The notes below the pieces were generated by a model. It saw only the letters and a list, made by a program, of their open reading frames with translations. It was not told the origin of the DNA and searched no databases. A DNA stretch of 64,000 bases from Pisolithus tinctorius (lineage: Eukaryota > Basidiomycota > Agaricomycetes > Boletales > Pisolithaceae), in contig JANFAH010000057.1 in the NCBI GenBank assembly GCA_024663395.1, positions 186,001 to 250,000 on the forward strand, written 5' to 3'. Positions 60,801 to 64,000 of the stretch are shown here, piece by piece (the stretch's first letter is position 1; the number at the start of each line of letters is the position of its first letter). The translations under genes and the position numbers were made by a program.

Positions 60801-63180
60801 CACTGAGGGGCCACCAGTCACGTCCTTCCGACATACCTGCGAGTAGATCCTCCAGGCGAGCAGACATGTACCCGATCACTGGATCCTTCAGGATGTCGCG
60901 GTCGTCGACTACTTTAAGGGTAATCATGGAAGACCGTTTATCCATACACAGGAATTCGGTTGGCGATTCCCACACAGGGTTATTCGTGTGCTTGATGATC
61001 TGCGTACGGTGGATGGCGGAAGGGTCCTCGCCTAGATAAACCTTCACGAGTGGAGTGAGGTCGCCAGTAAGGGACTTGGTAGAATCAAGGTCCTTTGCTT
61101 GGTGTACGGTAAGTCGAACTATACCAATATCTGCCAAAAAATTAGGTTCAGCAAAAAAAAAAAAAGCTTGATGTCGATCGAGTTACGAACTCGTGTCTGG
61201 AATTTGCTCCTTTCCTTCGATCATCTCCGGTTTCAGGACTGGGTAGTATGACAAGTTAAAACGCAACAAGCCACGCTCCTTGCCATCCTTCAGTATAGGT
61301 TGTTCAATGCCTTCGATGGTTGCGTCATCCTGTAGTTTTTGCAAATCGAATGTAGCCGACCCAAGACGAGTGTCCTTCCTGTGCTCGTTATAGTCCATGA
61401 CATTCAACACCAGTGGTTCTTGCAAGGTGTTCACCAGGATAAATTTAGTTTCTGCCCACGTTGGATTATATCTATATAGGAGATTAACTAGGTCGACTTG
61501 ACGGCGTATGTATGCGTACTCACGTATTACTCCAGTGATTCGTCCTGGAAAGCTCTTGCCGATCATTTATGGTCACACTAACATATGGATCGGGTGATCC
61601 GCCGCCAATCTTGTTACCCTTCAGTCCTCGAGCAGCTTCGATGGTGATCTGAACAACACCAATTGCCGCATCCAGCGGGACGCCTGACAATAGCTGCTCC
61701 AAGTTAAGCGAGAAAACGTTGGGATCGTACATCATCGGCCCGAGGTTGGCATGTACCATCTCGCGAATAAATTCGGATAGTCCAGGGATCTGTGCACGTC
61801 AGTAAGTATCAAACAGGTTGCGATAAAACTTACGTGGGCGATATCAAAACCAAACGTATCACCTCCTACGGGCTTCAAGACATAGTCAAGGGTGGGTTTC
61901 TCCAGGAAAGAGATGTCAACAATTTGAATATGGGGAAAGTTCGAGACCAGCTTAAGTTTGACTCGTATAAGGCCCGCGAAAGTTATGTCCTCTATAAGAA
62001 TCGGCATCGCAGCACTCGCCAATCCCCTGCCTACTCTCACTGACAACACAATCTTTGGATTGACCTTCTTCATTGCCTCGCGAGGGGTCATATCGGAAAT
62101 GTCGTTTGGCATAAACGAGATGTTCCAGTCCATCATCACGACATCATCATCAGTGTTGGGAAATGTGCGAACTTTGACAATACGGGGCGCCTTGGTACCG
62201 AGAGTGAAGGTACTGAGACGAAGAGAGTCCAAGAAGGCAGGAGTACTGATGCTGAGGATCTGATCCACGGTAGCCACGAGCGATTTAGAGAGTACCGGTT
62301 CATATATGAGCCAAAAGCGATCGAGGAAATTGTTCAGCCAGTCGGCACTTTCGTGTTCTGAGGCCAGACGAGCCTTGACCAGTTCGCGCTGGATATCATC
62401 TCGCGCGCAGCGCCTGACACGAGCCATCGACGTTGTGTAGTAAGTGCAGCAGACTGCAAGAAGGATAAATAGCCATCCCCATCCAAAGTTGAAACACGTG
62501 AAGAAATGAGATGCACACACAGCCTGCGGAAAAAGTGAGCCGGACTGAAGTTGACAAGTCTCAACAGACGCACGAAAATGATAATACCAGCGTTATGGTA
62601 CCAATCACCGTAGAATTGTTCAGGCAGGAAGCGTTCGAGGACCGCCTTATCCCTCGTTTGTTCGTCTTCAGACCGAGGAACGTCGACGTTCGCCACAGAA
62701 CGCCATCCAACTTTATACCATTCCGGTATCTCTGGGGCTGGCCCGGACGGATAAGCGCCTATGTCAGAAGGTGAAGCAGGGACTGGAGCGGCTCTGTCCT
62801 GCTTCTCCTGCTTCTCTTCAGCTGGTCTGTCTGCATCCTCCACAGTAATGGTCGGCACGACTCCCTTCGTTCCAGTATCGATAGGCACTTCTGAACGCAA
62901 CCGAACTGTTAAAGGCCGTCGAAATTGCCAGAGGTCGCTCGAACTACGTACCTTTGCATGCAGGGACGTCGCTGCCTAGACTCGTGTAAGGCTTGAGCTT
63001 ATCTTGGCTCTTGGCCACATCAGAGGCTTTCTTCTCTGGAGGAGCATCTGGGTCAAATACGTGGACGGCAGCGCCCCTGGATGCAGCTTCGTCGACAATT
63101 CCGAGAACCTGCGCGTGTGCGTCCTCCTGGATCTGTTGCTGGCGGGCCTGCACGCTCTCTGGCGGCGCGTTTGTCGCCAT
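57864..63180 (-). CDS. Tricalbin: SMP domain and multiple C2 domains (1456 aa)
   Basis: Nineteen exons on the minus strand: 62952-63180, 62574-62890, 61834-62523, 61524-61789, 61191-61471, 60665-61130, 60583-60610, 60461-60527, 60373-60411, 60302-60318, 60209-60250, 59703-60156, 59381-59652, 59221-59326, 59099-59161, 58937-59049, 58291-58883, 58130-58241 and 57864-58079. Parts: polar N-terminus, two membrane segments (IIIFAVCASHFFTCF, WGWLFILLAVCCTYY), the SMP lipid-transfer domain (ESADWLNNFLDRFWLIYEPV to FDIAHIPGLSEF), then five to six C2-like domains (SPDPYVSVTI, TPLVKVYLG, KSDPYVRVLVNN, a diverged ARLEVLLDDGYWPAF, KSDPYAVFTLNG, KPYALVRVGDK). Tricalbins hold ER to the plasma membrane in a Ca2+- and lipid-dependent way. 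Several exons are under 45 nt, including one of 17 nt. Confidence 0.95.
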
Positions 63181-63761
63181 CTCCAGAAACGACGGTGAGG
63201 AAGGAAACTAAATGGTTTTATAAGAAAGAGGAAGGTGCCAGTCGTACTACAGAGGACGAGAAGCGAACTACTGCCAACGGGTCAGGTAGAATGCAGCGTG
63301 CCCTTCTACTTATGCCTAGGAGAGACGTCACCCCTGATGTCACTGCTACCTTTTAAAGCAGCTACCACGCCGACAGATACTAAAACAGTACACTCCTCCG
63401 GCCGGCCTACCTGCCTTCCACTTGGATCGTGCCTGATATAGAAAGGCCGAACTGTAACAGACAGGCTGTCAAACGGACAGTCAACCCACGGTGTATGAGG
63501 GTATACACCTGGATGATTTGATGGTGCGACAGAGTCTGGCTTGACATTACTTTCCAACTACCTGTAAGTAGTTCTGTCCTGTAAATGTCCCAGAAAGTGC
63601 CAAGGTGCGCGTGCGACGGAGGTGCCGCTTAGAAAAGAAAGAATATTAACTTGGACAGTTGAAGTTCTTGTCCAGGTCTGATGACGATATGGTGGTAAGG
63701 CCGGAATGCGGAAGTGATCTTCTAACACAAGCAAGGAAGCATCCTGCAGAAACTAGTGGTC
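63181..63761. other. Tricalbin promoter and 3' flank of the next gene
   Basis: 581 bp. No gene or repeat seen. It should hold the tricalbin promoter and the 3' UTR of the partial gene at the edge. Confidence 0.45.
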
Positions 63762-64000
63762 TCACAACCTTCCGGCGGCCCTCTCTGCCTCCACATGCGC
63801 AATAACCTCGTTCCAGTCTTGTACACGTTTCACGCGGACCTTGGGCGAGTTAACCTTCCTCAGCTCCTCCTCGCAATGGATAACGTCGCGCTCAAGAAAC
63901 CGGTTGTCACCTTCCACCTCAATGCGCTTGGCGTACACCATGTCATCCTGCTCCTCCGAGTGCCGAGATAACCGCTTGTTCCACTCGTATGAGCCGAAAA
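63762..64000 (-). CDS. C-terminal part of an unidentified gene, cut by the window edge
   Basis: Open on minus from the edge to the stop at 63762-63764, at least 78 codons. The reading is highly charged and helical (YEWNKRLSRHSEEQDDMV, RFLERDVIHCEEELRKVN, RVKRVQDWNEVIAHVEAER) with strong coding character. I do not recognise the family. The 5' part lies beyond position 64000. Confidence 0.6.
   Translation of the reverse strand, partial: FGSYEWNKRLSRHSEEQDDMVYAKRIEVEGDNRFLERDVIHCEEELRKVNSPKVRVKRVQDWNEVIAHVEAERAAGRL

Overview
The window is nuclear DNA of a basidiomycete fungus, most likely an Agaricomycete (mushroom-forming class). Nearly every gene is cut by many 48-60 bp introns. Intergenic gaps are usually 80-600 bp. 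Gene content is fungal, including BET1, SGF11, UGO1, a UPF0658-like Golgi protein, a tricalbin and a Ulp1 protease. One large protein of an uncharacterised family is also present. There are no bacterial operons, CRISPR arrays, rRNA genes or viral genes. All gene models were spliced by hand from the sequence. Phases were checked across every intron, and almost all introns are GT-AG.

Layout: 0-10 kb holds a small zinc-binding protein, TIM10 (-), UTP4 (+), an Mpv17/Sym1 protein (-), PTH2 (-), the RNA helicase HAS1 (+) and TMEM33/Pom33 (+). 10-19 kb holds a small membrane protein, a CBS-PB1 protein, SAGA subunit SGF11, a seven-pass membrane protein and the SNARE BET1, all on +. 19-30 kb holds ULP1 (-), an intron-containing tRNA-Met (+), the mitochondrial fusion protein UGO1 (+), the ER tether RINT1/Tip20 (+) and the replicative helicase subunit MCM3 (-). 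30-43 kb holds splicing factor PRP17 (-), a Myb plus C2H2 regulator (+), co-chaperone SGT2 (-), ubiquitin ligase PRP19 (+) and an OPT peptide transporter (-). 43-50 kb holds a 644-residue orphan with a trypsin-like triad (+), then a gene-poor 2.5 kb stretch with a truncated gene, then the glucosyltransferase ALG10 (+). 50-64 kb holds a Ser/Pro-rich coiled-coil protein (+), a kinesin-6 (-), methyltransferase MTQ2 (+), a tricalbin (-) and the 3' end of a further minus-strand gene.

Most genes are single-copy housekeeping genes: ribosome biogenesis (UTP4, HAS1), splicing (PRP17, PRP19), ER-Golgi traffic (BET1, RINT1), mitochondrial biogenesis (TIM10, Mpv17, UGO1), cell cycle (MCM3, kinesin-6) and glycosylation (ALG10). 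I see no metabolic cluster. The unusual features are exon-level (6, 11 and 13 nt microexons, three GC-AG introns, a 6 nt terminal exon), two architectures (Myb fused to C2H2; a hidden serine-protease triad), and very short divergent promoters.
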